Positions 44,169 through 54,829 of a stretch of 64,000 bases of DNA are shown piece by piece. Location of the stretch: contig MU001513.1 of NCBI GenBank assembly GCA_010093485.1, positions 447,696 through 511,695 on the forward strand, in the 5' to 3' direction. The notes under the pieces are model-generated. The model was not told the DNA's origin. It was given only the letters and a program-made list of their open reading frames with translations, and did not search any database. Origin of the DNA: Karstenula rhodostoma CBS 690.94 (taxonomy: Eukaryota; Ascomycota; Dothideomycetes; Pleosporales; Didymosphaeriaceae). The translations under genes were made by a program, and so were the position numbers. The stretch's first letter is position 1. Every line of letters starts with the position of its first letter.

Positions 44169-47100
44169 TTAGTTGCTCGACGACCCCGACTTCTCCTCAT
44201 CAACAGCGACCCAGTCCTCGTCGGCGAGCTTCCGCGCCGTGCGCGAGCTCTCTGCAATCTGCTCGTTGTTCAGCTCCGACAGCTGCGAAAGCGTTTCCTG
44301 CATAGCCGCTAACTGCTAGCAGCCGGTTAGTCTCCACCCGCCATTCAGTTTCCGCGACAGACTCACTGTTCCGAGCACCTCTCTTGGAGGTGACGACGAC
44401 CCCTTGGCCGACTGTGCGTCCGACGTGACCTGATCGTCGCTTTCCTCTTCGTCTTCCTCGGCGAGCGTGTCGATCTCCCGCTTCTCGCCCATGGTCGCTG
44501 CCGCGCGGGCGACTCTATCGCCAGCCGCGAGGATGGCCTGCAGGCGATCGACCTTGTCCTTAAGTTGGCCGTTTTCGCGCTCGAGCGGCTCGACTTTGGC
44601 GAGGTACTTTTCTACGACGTGGGATTTCATCGTCTCGATGTTGGCTTTGGCTGTCTGTGCTTCTTGACTGGCCTTTGCGTGCTCCGCCTCCAGTTTTCTG
44701 ATGAGTTCATGCAGGCGGCTGACTTCTTGGGCTTGGCTCTCAATGTCCGCGGCAGCCTTCGCCGATAGCGTGTCGTGACGGGACTGCAGGTCCTGAACTA
44801 GATTATCGTGTTGTGATCCACTCTTCTTTGCCTCTTCGAGTGCTGCGGCGTGGCGTAATTGCAGCTCTTCAAGTCGGCCTTCCGACTCGTTGCTGCTCTT
44901 CCTCGCCAGCGCGAGCTCTTCGGCATGGCTGGCCTTCGTGGTCTCCAGCTGAACGACAAGCGCATCGTATTTCTTCTGGAGCTGTTGGACTGCGTCAGTC
45001 ATGCTCGCTTCCATGCCAACCATGAGCTCTCCGATAGCGTCGTCATGGGCTCTCTCCATGGACTGCTTCTGCTCGATAAGATCGTTGTGCTTCTGCTGCA
45101 GCTCCTCTAGGGTTTTCGTCACATTGACCAAATCGTTGGAGTGGCCTTCGCTCAGCTCTTCCTTTAGTAGCGCGATGGCGTCACTGTGCTCCTGGTCGGT
45201 TTGAGTGAGCTTAGCCTGGAGTGCGTCATATTGCCCCTGCAGCTCAAAGGCGACCTTCTCATGTTCGTCTGCCAGGGACTCGCGCAATGAAGCTATGGCA
45301 GCTTCGTGGTCGGTTTCGGCGGCTGCTTTTTCGCGTGCGAGGCTCTCGTACTTCTCGGTTAGCTCTTTCAGATTGGTTTGAGCAGAGTCGTCATGCGAAG
45401 AAAGATCTTTCTTGAGAGCGAAGAGCTCCTCCAGTGCGGACTGCTTCTCTTCTACAGCCGCTTTCTTCTGCTGCTCCATAGCAGATAGGTCAGATTGCAA
45501 GGCCTCAAGTAGTGACTCAAACTTCCTCCCGACCTCTACCTGTAGCTCGGTCAAGGCCTGGTTGTGCGCTTCCTCGATTTCCGCTCGCTGTTGACTTAGC
45601 GCCTTGCTATGCGCTTCTCCATCAGCAAGATTCTCGGAAATGATGGCATCATGCTTTTTCTCTAGATCAGCAAGTTGGGCAGTGAGGGCGTCGCGCTCCT
45701 CTGTGATCTTCTGCAGTTCGTTCTGGTGTGCTCCCTGAATGCTACTCTGCTCCGCCACGAGTGCATCGTACTTCTCTTGCAATTCGCCCAGAAGTTGCTT
45801 CGAGGCACTGTCAGACTCCTGCTTCAAGGCATCAATGGCACGACTGTGTGCATCTTCGGCGGCAGTCTTCTCTTCAAGCAAGCTGTCATGGCGAGATTGA
45901 AGATCGGTAACGAGCTTTTGCGATGTTTGGTGAGCTTCCTCGGCGGAGGACTTCTCTGCCAGAAGCAAGTCGTGGCGCGCTTGAAGGTCCGTGACGATGC
46001 TCTGCGAGGAGGAGTGAGCTTCTTCGGCGGCAGATTTTTCCTCGGCTAGTTTTTCGAGCTGCGTATGTAGATCTGCAAAAGACATCTGGGAGGACGAATA
46101 AGCGTCTTCGATGGCAGACTTCTCGTTGACGAGCTTCTCAAGTTGCGCTTGCAAATCTCTAAACGACTTCTGGGAGGATGAGTGAGCCTCTTCAGCGGCA
46201 GATTTTTCCTCGGCTAGTTTTTCGAGCTGCGCCTGTAGATCTGCGAAAGACGTTTGAGAAGACGAATGAGCATCCTCAATGGCAGACTTCTCTTCGACGA
46301 GCTTCTCAAGCTGCGCTTGTAGATCTGCGAACGACTTCTGGGAGGACGAGTGAGCCTCTTCAGTGGCAGATTTCTCCTCGATTATCTTCTCGAGCTGCGC
46401 CTGTAGATCCGCAAATGACTTTTGGGAGGAGGAGTGAGCTTCTTCGGCGGCTGATTTATCCTGAGCCAGCTTTTCAAGCTGCGTCTGCACATCTACGAGC
46501 GACTTCTGTGAAGCAGCGTGGGCTTCCTCACTTGCGAGCTTCTCTTCTTCAAGTTCTTTCTGCCGCGAAAGCGCATCAGTGAGCTCTTGCGAGGCTGATC
46601 CAGAGTATTCCTTGAGGGTGGCTAGTTGTTCGTTCGCGGCACCGAGCGCAGCAGCCCGCTCCGCGAGTGTCTTTTCATGTTGCTCTAGGGTAGCATTCTT
46701 GTCGGCCACAAGAGCATCGTATTTGGACTGCAGTTCTTCAAGGAGATTCTTGGCATCTCCCTCCAGGTCGGCGCGGAGTGATTCAATCTCGGCATCATGG
46801 TCTTCCCCAAGGGTGAGCAAGTCCTTCCTTGCCCGCTCCTGCGTAGTATGGAGCTCTGATCGCAACGAGTCGAGTTTTTTATTCGCCTCTTGAAGTTCAG
46901 ACTGGGCTTTGGAAAGCGCGGCGGCATGTTGCTGGCTCTCCTGTTCCGACACTTGTTCCAGCGTCTCGATGGTCTTGCGCAACCCTTCATTCTCATCCTT
47001 GAACTTTTCGATCTCTGCCGCATCTCCACTCAGCTGGTTGTTGATCGCATCTAGCTGCTTGACGAGCTCATTATTCTCATTAGATTTGATATCCAGAGCT

Positions 47101-49246
47101 TCTGCATGAGACTGCTTCAACTCTTCGATCTGTTTGTTAAGTTCAGTGGCAATCTTGGCCCCGTCAGTCTCGCCTTGTTGCAGGTTTTTGATTTGTTCCT
47201 GGAGATCATCGACAACCTCTAGGTGGCGCGAGATGTCACTCTCTTTGCTCTGCAGCGCTTCCTCGTGGCTTTTCTGCAGCTCGACGATTTTATCGTTGAT
47301 GGCAGCACTATGTTCGCTGCGCGCCTGTTCCAGTTCCGTAGTAGTTTGATCGGCACGCGCTTGTAGCTGGTCGGAAAGTTCTCGTAGGTCCTTGAATGCA
47401 TTATCCTGCGACTCAATAGTCTCATCTTTTTGTCGCAGTTCGTTGGTGTGTTGCTGAGATAGCGACTCTACCTTGGCCTGCAGTTCTTCCACAAGCTTCG
47501 ACGACTCGGAAGCTTTCGATTCGAGCGATTGCTGCGCCTCCTGCAACGCTTCATTGTGTTTGCTTTCTGACGCGGCGACTTCGGCTTGAAGGTCTTCGAC
47601 GGTCCGGGACAGCTCGCTGATCTGCTCATCGCGGGTCTTGAGTTCGTCCGTGCGGTTTTGCTCGATCTCAGCAAGCTTTGTTTGCAAGGATTCCAGGGTA
47701 GCCTGGGCATCGCGATATTGCTCTCTCAGCGTGTCTCTCTCCTCCCTGAGCGCAGCTACCTCAGTCGTCAAGGCTTCAATCTGGGTTTGCTGTTCGACGA
47801 GCTTTTTCTTCTCAGCATCCCATTCCGCGCCCTGCTTCTCCAGGTCCTCGTTCAGTTGGCTCAAGACCTGCTGGAGCTCTGCCGCACGCTTGGTTTCCTC
47901 TGCTTCCTTCTTCTGAGCGGCAGCCGTTTCCTCTTGCAGCTTCTGTTTTTGCTGTTCAAGTGCCTTGGTTTCTGTGTCGAACTTCTTCTCCATCTCGTCC
48001 ACCAGTGTCGTATGGGCAGCCTGATCAGGGTCTGATGATTTTGCTGCATCCGCAATGGCTCTATCCTTTTCAGCGATGGCAGCCTGCGCATCAAGCACCT
48101 GCTGCTTGAGCTTTGTCCGCTCCGCCTGCAGCTTGTCTACCTCCCGGTTGAGGTCGTCGCATTGCTCCTGCAGCTTCTCGCGCAAGTTTGTCTCCTTGAA
48201 GAAGTCGTGCATAACCTGGGCACTTCGCCGCTTCGAATCCAGGTCGCCATCGGTAATGGGGCCGGAAGGAGCAGTATCGGGACGCGTGGCCTCGTCACGC
48301 TCGCCCAGGCGTGTGAGGGCAGCCTTGACGGGCCCAAGGGCGCGCTTTCTGGTCTCGACTTCGGCATCGGAAGCAGCTTGCTCTTTGAGGGGCTCGCTCT
48401 TGGGGGGTACAACAAGTTCGGCGGTACTGGTGGAGTCAGTATACAGTAGCATGAGTTGGTCAGTATCACTCACTCTTCCTCCGGGATGGTGTCTCTTGGG
48501 GCAGGGGCCGGCGTAGGAGCAGCGGGGATAGATGGCTTCTTCGTGTGTGAGACGGGCGCCCTGGGTATGGATCCTGGTGCGGCCCTGGCTGTTGTGGTCG
48601 TCGGTCGTGCCGTGGTGGAAGGCCGTGTCGAGCCTGACAATGATGCGCGGGGGGTTGTTCGTGCAGCAGCGCTGTCTGCGGAAGGCCGCACGGTCAGGGG
48701 GCGCTTCGTAGCAGTCGTGGTGGAAGCGGCCGGGCGGGTAGTGATGGGTTTTCCGGGCGAGGATTTGGTGGCTGAGCTTGAAGCCAGCGTCGTCCGGCGG
48801 GCTGCGGGTCTCTTGTTCTCGTCCCCTGACGTGACAGAAGACAGGTCTGGCTCTGCATCTGATGCGGTGGTTTTGGAGGCCAATGCAGGCTTCCGCACCA
48901 CTGTTCCAGGCGCCGGACGCGTCGGCGGCTTGCTCAAGCCGGACCCCGCCGTGGAGGAGCGTGCCGTCGAGCTGGAAGGGGTTTTTGACGCGGTCGCTGG
49001 GGCACGCGCTGTGCTCGATGCAGCTGGGCGACGGGCGGCTGTTCCCGCGGCCACCACGGTGGTGGGCCGGCGAGGAGGAACAGGGTCCTTGGGCGGGTTC
49101 GAGGCCATCTTTCGGCGCGCGGGCGAGGCGAGCGTTGCAGACGTTGCGCGAGCGCGGGCGGTCGCCTTGGGAGCTTCAGTGTTTGTTGCAGTAGGAGATG
49201 CTTCGCCAGCGGGCTCGCTTGCAACTGGCGGCGGCGGCGAGTCCAT
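44169..49246 (-). CDS. Large coiled-coil protein with 28-residue tandem repeats
   Basis: Three minus-strand exons, 49246-48474, 48426-44367 and 44312-44169 (introns 47 and 54 bp, GTGAGT donors), encode 1658 residues. The first 250 residues are Ala/Pro/Ser/Thr/Arg-rich and disordered; about 1250 residues of heptad coiled coil follow, then an acidic tail (LAEEDEEESDD) and a short C-terminal segment (LADEDWVAV) added by the third exon. Within the coil is an array of eight 28-residue units (AHSSSQKSFADLQAQ type), exactly four heptads each. Such proteins form long rods at structures like spindle poles, nuclear pores or septa; which one cannot be told. I do not assign a yeast orthologue. The final exon is not visible as an ATG-started ORF and was found from the splice sites. 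Confidence 0.85.
45852..46523 (-). repeat. Eight 84-bp tandem repeats within the coiled-coil gene
   Basis: Eight units of exactly 84 bp (28 codons, four heptads) fill 672 bases without a single length change. Units 2 to 6 are most alike (SSSQKSFADLQAQLEK core); units 1, 7 and 8 have diverged. Confidence 0.9.
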
Positions 49247-49308
49247 AGCTACAGCTATCGATAGGGCCCGGCGCAGAGACGGCGGCTATGGATGGGGCGG
49301 CCCAAGAG

Positions 49309-49343
49309 GGAACTGGGAACTGGGAACTGCGAACTGCGAACTG
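49309..49343. repeat. 7-bp minisatellite, five copies
   Basis: Three GGAACTG units followed by two CGAACTG units, 63 bp upstream of the coiled-coil start codon. Confidence 0.8.
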
Positions 49344-50325
49344 CGTGCAACCGGCAAGCAGTGCAGTGCGCCGTGCGAGTTCATGTACTGAACGACTGCA
49401 CGGCTGCGGGAAAGCGTTTGCGTGGCCCTTCGTCGCAGCTGCTTCATGCATGCGACGTGGGGTGCTTCCTGCACCCATGTCTTTTGACCAGGGGAGACCC
49501 GCCGGTGACAGCAAAGCCATTGACGAAGGCCAGCACATCCATCGCGCTCCTGGATGCGCCTCTGCCCATTGACGAGAGCACACGTTCGATACCGTGCGTC
49601 GAGCGGCGCCCAATTCGCGGCGCCAATGCATCTCAAACTTGTTAACGCAGCAGACCAGCAGCGCTCGCACTTGTTCTGCGTGTACTGCCTACATCATCAC
49701 ATAGCTATCCCTAGCTGGGCATACATCGCTTCACGTGATGTCCACTACTACGGGCCGTCTTTCTCGCACGTGATGGCCCCTACTAAGATTCCTCTCGCGT
49801 ACGTAATCTGGATCGTTTCACACTGCAGGGAAGCACCTGGGGATGATCGACTCACTCGCGCCTGCCCGTCTGGAACCTGGTTGACATTACCATGGACAGC
49901 ATGCCGGCCATCACACCGCTCCTGGTTCCATCGCATCACCCCGTCCCATCGTCTCTAGTCCTTGTCCATCCGACTCCAGTATCAGCGCCCATCTATTGTT
50001 CGAGACATCCTCCCGGACTACTGGGGATTGGACACCTCTTTCCGTTAGCTGTTTCTCGCCAACTGCTCCTTCCAAAGTCCCCGTGACTGGTCACCAGGGT
50101 CAGATCAATACCCAAGATGCGAAATTAACTCGGCAACATCGTGCTATGATTCTGTGACACGAGGTAGCATGTCTATGTCCTGCTACTCCAGCTCTCGCTC
50201 ATCTCATCATCTTCGCGCTCTCACCCGTGGCCATTTACTTTTTCATGAGCAAGGTGAGAGAAAGTTACACCTTGAGTGTGAGAGGCAGGAGCGAGAGGCA
50301 GGAACGACCCGGGTTCAGCCGCCCC

Positions 50326-50334
50326 TATATATAT
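50326..50334 (+). promoter_or_regulatory. TATA box of F-box-like gene
   Basis: TATATATAT, 78-86 bp before the ATG at 50412; it argues that the longer upstream frame is not translated. Confidence 0.5.
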
Positions 50335-50411
50335 CCAGCTTCCAAGTGTCAGCTCTTCTTGTCACCAACCCTAGCTTTGTGACATCTGGCTACAGCGTCA
50401 ACACCCACACA

Positions 50412-51413
50412 ATGACCCCTGCTACTTCTTCGGGGGATGCATTGCTCACACTACAGGACGTTGAGCGCCTCAGGCAAGACACGGCCAAGTACACGCGCCC
50501 ACTTGTAATGGCATCGAAGAACCTCAAGCTAATGTTTGTCAGACTGTCCAGGAAGCTCAAACTGCAGGACAAGATTTGCAAGTCACATCGCCGGGGAAAT
50601 AGCAGGGACTACGAGGCAAAATTGAAGCTCCAAGTTCAGTTCGAGGATCAGATGCAACAATATGCTCGGCTTTCTTGCCAACAGCTATGCCACGAAGCCA
50701 TGAATACTTTTCCACGCGAGATCCGCGACATGGTCTATTCGGCCATGCTTGATCGGGGCCACGCTTTCAAGAACGTCATCCAGCTATCCGGAGCAGCACA
50801 CGAGCGCCATCTCAGGCCTTTATCCACCAACTCTTCCGCATTCCCCCCACTTGTGTGTAGACTGGGTATGGGCGAGAAAAAGAACGAGCATTGTTGGGAT
50901 GTGAAGTTCTGTGGCGAACCCTTCGTCAAAGAGCTCGTGGAGATGTATTACCGGGAGAAGACCTTCGAGTTCAGACAGCAAGAGCTATACTTACTCCCGA
51001 CGTTTTTGGGACAGGGCTTATCTCCGCCCAAGACCCCGAATGAAGACACGGTTGTTCCCATTCAGCAGGTCGGTCGACTCACACTCTGCATCCGCCCGAC
51101 CGGCAACGGTTGGAGGTTTACGCTGAAGACACTTCAATCCTTGCTTGAGCTGCAGCGCAAGGCCAAGATCAAAGTCATCATGGACACGTCCCTGGTCATT
51201 GTGCACGGAGAAGTTGACATCGAGCAAGTCATCACCACCTACCGATCGCTCTTCCCGTTTTTCGCAAGCCTCAGGGGTCGTGGTCACGCAGTCGGGTTTC
51301 GCTTCGGGGTAGTTAAAGTGCTGCTCCAGGGCTTGGACTACCCCACGCGGTCAAACACGGAATGGGCCGACATTGCTCAGAAGAGGCTCGACGCAGTAAG
51401 CTTCATCCCTTGA
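50412..51413 (+). CDS. F-box-like protein, intact paralog of the 31.8-kb pseudogene
   Basis: Single-exon gene of 333 residues from ATG 50412, chosen because a TATA box lies at 50326. The N-terminal 100 residues are helical and charged (ERLRQDTAKYTRP, LSRKLKLQDK). The F-box-like core follows (NTFPREIRDMVYSAML), then the family body with HCWDVKF, FRQQELYLLPTFLG, VGRLTLCIRP and a C-terminal part rich in hydrophobic strands. The broken locus at 31819-32664 has the same blocks in the same order. Function unknown beyond the family-level guess of a protein-protein adaptor. Confidence 0.7.
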   Translation: MTPATSSGDALLTLQDVERLRQDTAKYTRPLVMASKNLKLMFVRLSRKLKLQDKICKSHRRGNSRDYEAKLKLQVQFEDQMQQYARLSCQQLCHEAMNTFPREIRDMVYSAMLDRGHAFKNVIQLSGAAHERHLRPLSTNSSAFPPLVCRLGMGEKKNEHCWDVKFCGEPFVKELVEMYYREKTFEFRQQELYLLPTFLGQGLSPPKTPNEDTVVPIQQVGRLTLCIRPTGNGWRFTLKTLQSLLELQRKAKIKVIMDTSLVIVHGEVDIEQVITTYRSLFPFFASLRGRGHAVGFRFGVVKVLLQGLDYPTRSNTEWADIAQKRLDAVSFIP

Positions 51414-52052
51414 TCGTCGTTATCACGTATGTACTGACTTGCTTGAAGGCATTTGCTGCCACAAAACCCTCAACACAGTCTTAGACAGAGCGTGCCTTAA
51501 GTGGTCGTAACGGCAGCTCAAAACCACGCGCAGTTGCCCCAGTGAAAGATCGCTCATCGTTACGCAAGGGCAGCTCAACGTCACGCGCAGCTGCTCCAAA
51601 GAGAGGTCGCTCTTCAAGGCCCAATCGCCCGGGCGCTGCAACGTTCTCGAGACCCCTCTCAGATCTGGTGCAGGGAAAAGACCCCGGATTGCCCTTTACG
51701 GACAGTGATATCTGAACAAAGGCCACATCGGTAACACATCGACAACCTGATCACCAATTAGCTCTTGCACGGGTGTAGCTTGGCTAAGGCGTGCGGTTAA
51801 TAGGGCCGCTCATGGAAAGTACACCAAAGCGGAGAGATGAGGAAACACGTCTTCGGAGGGAGATCGGGATCTCAATTCCATGGCATGTATTATATAGATC
51901 ACTAATAACACTCACGAGGAACGCTGAACGATCACACTTGCAACAGTGACAACACATATAACTATGTCTCTATTATTCTGAAACCCAGAATTAGCGCTTT
52001 GCTACTCTGTATGCCGTGCCATTGGGCTTGGTGTGGCTACTCCCAGTGCAGG
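51414..52052. other. Intergenic with a 57-bp tandem repeat
   Basis: A two-copy repeat is at 51498-51611. No other gene seen. Confidence 0.45.
51498..51611 (-). repeat. 57-bp imperfect tandem repeat (2 copies)
   Basis: Copies 51555-51611 and 51498-51554. On the minus strand one frame reads SDLSLEQLRVTLSC and then SDLSLGQLRVVLSC, so the copies are similar at protein level too. No start or splice context makes it a gene. Confidence 0.65.
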
Positions 52053-52425
52053 TCACCTCTCACAAAAAAAACCGCAGCCACCCCCAAACTCACAGAAGTA
52101 TGCAGCACCTTCCCCTTCTCCACCCTCCCCCGTCCCCCGTCCCAGCGTCACGCTCGTCGGATCCCGCACCCGTCCCTCCCCACCGACAACCACTTCCCGC
52201 CGCCCCCTCCCATCAACCTTAAACACAGTCCTCGAATGAAACGCAACATACGCTCTCCCCACCGCAAAATCATCAATCGCCGAATCTACCTCCCCACCAA
52301 ACCGCGCCACCACCTCCACAGGCCCCGTCGCCCTCCCCTTCCACGAAATTGGAACCCGTCTAAACACCCCCGTCTTGCTGTTCGCAAACCGCCGTGCACC
52401 TCGATACCGTTGACGTTGATTCACA
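52053..52425 (-). pseudogene. SMP-30/gluconolactonase-like beta-propeller remnant
   Basis: The minus strand holds the C-terminal half of a six-bladed propeller protein: INVNGIEVHGG in one frame, then after a frameshift FANSKTGVFRRVPISW, GPVEVVARFGG, IDDFAVGRAYVAFH, KVDGRGRREVVVGG and DPTSVTLGRG. A stop (TGA) directly precedes the first block, and the last strand decays into CEFGGGCGFFC before the stop at 52053. The N-terminal half is absent. The pattern NG..FANS..DDFA..PTS..GRG is that of fungal SMP-30/gluconolactonase-like proteins. Confidence 0.6.
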
Positions 52426-52936
52426 TGTCTAAGTCGCTGGAGATCATAACCTATCAAGGAGCCATTGCGTCGAAGATTAATCCTACCTGAGACGGTACGA
52501 TCCGGTTGTGTAAGACTTTTGGATGCTGAGCCCATGTATGGTTCAAACTTCCCAATATGGCAATCGTGAGGCTCGTCGAACGCAGCATCGATTTCGTCGA
52601 TCGCTAACATCGAGCCAACTTGGATTGTGACGTCATAGCTACGATGCGCGCATTCACCCTTGCCAACCAAACGACATTCTTCCAGCCACTCTGTCTTAAG
52701 CCACCTCCAGATTCCTGCTGCCTGACCGTCGCGCAACAAAGAAAGCAAGCTTACTCGCACCCGCCCCTTGGGTACGTATTTACGACATCATCCTCCTGTT
52801 TGCGCCTGCCATAACTTGCGGGTAGTTTGCACCCTGCCTTTACAATATACACTCACGCCAACGCTACTCCACTACACTCCACTACACCATACCAACCTTC
52901 GGACCCCATTTCTACAACAACAAATACCTCAAAACC
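52426..52936. other. Intergenic
   Basis: Promoter of the small membrane protein gene; nothing else is seen. Confidence 0.4.
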
Positions 52937-53298
52937 ATGTCGTCCATTATCCACGGCCTGAGCGACCTGGCCAAGAGCCTCGTCGAGGTCGTCTGGTCTC
53001 TCTTCACCACCGCCGGCGATCTCGTGCAAAAGACTGTCGAGTTCGTGCTGCGCTTCTTCACGGGCGCAATCAACCTTGTCATCGAGTTCTTCCAGGGGCT
53101 TGTCGACCTCGCCGGTGGCATTGTGCAGTTCGTGCTTGGTGAGTCCTCACTATCAAAGACGCGAAGAACGAAGGCTAACACATGCATGCAGGCAACATCG
53201 CCATGCTGGCTATCCTGGGACTTGCCTTCTTTGGATTTCTGCAGTACCAGCGCAGCCAGGGCAGGTCGGTCCAAGTTGGAAACAAGAAGCTCAACTAG
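52937..53298 (+). CDS. Small membrane protein (102 residues)
   Basis: Exons 52937-53138 and 53192-53298, joined by a 53-bp intron (GTGAGT, branch GGCTAACA, GCAG) in phase, encode 102 residues. The first 68 residues are amphipathic or hydrophobic helices (IIHGLSDLAKSLVEVVWSLF, INLVIEFFQGLVDLAGG), then one transmembrane segment (NIAMLAILGLAFFGFL) and a polar tail ending GNKKLN. I recognise the general type (short fungal membrane protein) but not a function. Confidence 0.75.
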
Positions 53299-53671
53299 GG
53301 CATGCGTAGTAGCCTCTGATGGGGCGTGTGGATTGCATGTCTTCTCGCAGGGTGAGGATGGCATGGCGCAATGGACTGAACGGCGATACTGGAGCGATCA
53401 AATTGTCGCGTGCATGATACCCTTGACGACTCGGAATGATGGGCCTGTACGATAGCGAACCTATGTAGTTTACCCGACGAAAACATGTTCAAGATCAGCG
53501 ATTTCTGGTCTCACGTTATGCGCGCGATGGGAGATGGTCGGGAGGGAACTTGAGGTGTTGAGGTTGAGACGTCCGGTGACATCATTGGGCAATCTGCCCC
53601 ACGTCCAACGACGCGTTAGGCCTCCATTGCCGAACGATCTCCCCGCGCTCCTAAACACACCATCCGCCGCC
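53299..53671. other. Intergenic
   Basis: Promoter and leader of the GH16-like gene. Nothing else is seen. Confidence 0.4.
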
Positions 53672-54829
53672 ATGTCCAGCTCCTTCAACAAGTTCTTCGA
53701 GAAGGGGAAGGCCAAGGTCAAAGAATACGAACAGAAATACAACAACCAGCACTCATCACCGAGTAACCAGCAAGGCTATCCCGGCCAAGCCCCTCAGCAA
53801 GGCTCAAGCCAGCCGCCGCAGTACACAGGTGCTCCCAACCCTCAATACACAGGCGCTCAATACCCTCCACAGCAATACCAGCCTCCAAACCAGCAATGGG
53901 GACCCCCTCAGCAGCAATGGGGGCCTCCACCACCGCAGCAGAACTTCGGGCCACCGCCCATCCCGCAACATAGCAAACCGCACTCGCCCGCACCCCCCAG
54001 CATCCCCCAAAACCGCCCGATATCGAACCCGCCCCCGCCCCAGAACGTGCCATCGCCAGCCACCGAGAGAGTCTACTGGAAGCCCTCTTTCGACGCCAAC
54101 ACGCCCGTCTCGCACAACTTCCGCCACGAGCTCGGCGACCACGGCTGGGGTAACAACGAGAAGCAGAACTACACCGACAACCCTGCGAACTCGTTCCACC
54201 ACGACAACCGACTCATCGTGCGCGGGCTCGTGCAGGGCGGGAGCTACACGAGCGCGCGGCTGACGTCGCACCAGACACTGTCGCGGCCACGGGGCTACCT
54301 AACCGCCACCATCTTGCCGCCCAGCGCAGAGGGCGTCTGGCCCGCGTACTGGATGCTACCCAAGGATCCGTTCCAGTGGCCCAACGACGGCGAGGTCGAC
54401 ATCTGCGAGAGCTGGCAGGGCGAAAGCGCAAACCATACCTGTCTGCACTGGGGACATTACAACGCCGAGGACCACAACAAGCACCAGGTTGTCGTTACGC
54501 CGCTGCACGACATCGCGAGCTGTCCGCATACGTACGGGTTCGCGTGGATCGAGGAGGAGGGGATTCCGAATTGGCGCGGCCGCATGGTGTGGTATATTGA
54601 TGGGCGGCCGGTGCAGAAGGCGAACATCCCGTTGGGGATCAGGCGGATGGAGGATTTTAGGATTTTGCTGAATATCGCCATGGGTGGGACGGTGTGTCAG
54701 GGCAAGCTGCCCAGAGATGGGTATTATGACATGGTTGTTAGTGAGATGAAGATGTGCGAGGAGCCCAAGGGGGGATGGGAGCAGTTTGAGAGGGACTTTG
54801 GGTCGGTGCCTGAGGGTCATCCTGTGTAG
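53672..54829 (+). CDS. GH16-type glucanase-like protein without signal peptide
   Basis: Single-exon gene of 385 residues. The N-terminal 130 residues are Pro/Gln-rich with QYTGA- and QQWGPP-type repeats and begin MSSSFNKFFEKGKAKVKEY, which is not a signal peptide. The rest is a GH16 beta-jelly-roll: SARLTSHQTL, GVWPAYWMLP, the catalytic DGEVDICES (E-x-D-x-x-E, both glutamates present), HTCLHWGHY, WYIDGRPV, FRILLNIAMGG. GH16 enzymes cut beta-1,3(4)-glucans and are normally secreted; this one appears cytoplasmic or exported unconventionally. The ATG is the first one after a short leader, and no upstream exon with a signal sequence is seen. Confidence 0.85.
   Translation: MSSSFNKFFEKGKAKVKEYEQKYNNQHSSPSNQQGYPGQAPQQGSSQPPQYTGAPNPQYTGAQYPPQQYQPPNQQWGPPQQQWGPPPPQQNFGPPPIPQHSKPHSPAPPSIPQNRPISNPPPPQNVPSPATERVYWKPSFDANTPVSHNFRHELGDHGWGNNEKQNYTDNPANSFHHDNRLIVRGLVQGGSYTSARLTSHQTLSRPRGYLTATILPPSAEGVWPAYWMLPKDPFQWPNDGEVDICESWQGESANHTCLHWGHYNAEDHNKHQVVVTPLHDIASCPHTYGFAWIEEEGIPNWRGRMVWYIDGRPVQKANIPLGIRRMEDFRILLNIAMGGTVCQGKLPRDGYYDMVVSEMKMCEEPKGGWEQFERDFGSVPEGHPV

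Larger units (their letters stand above)
49247..50411. other. Intergenic, contains a 7-bp minisatellite
   Basis: No gene seen. GGAACTG x3 followed by CGAACTG x2 at 49309-49343. A TATA box at 50326-50334 precedes the next gene. The open frame 50154-50411 upstream of the next ATG is probably leader. Confidence 0.5.

Noticed and set aside
48456..49391. 311-residue plus-strand ORF
   Set aside because: It is antisense to the Ala/Pro-rich first exon of the coiled-coil gene and arises from its GC-rich composition.
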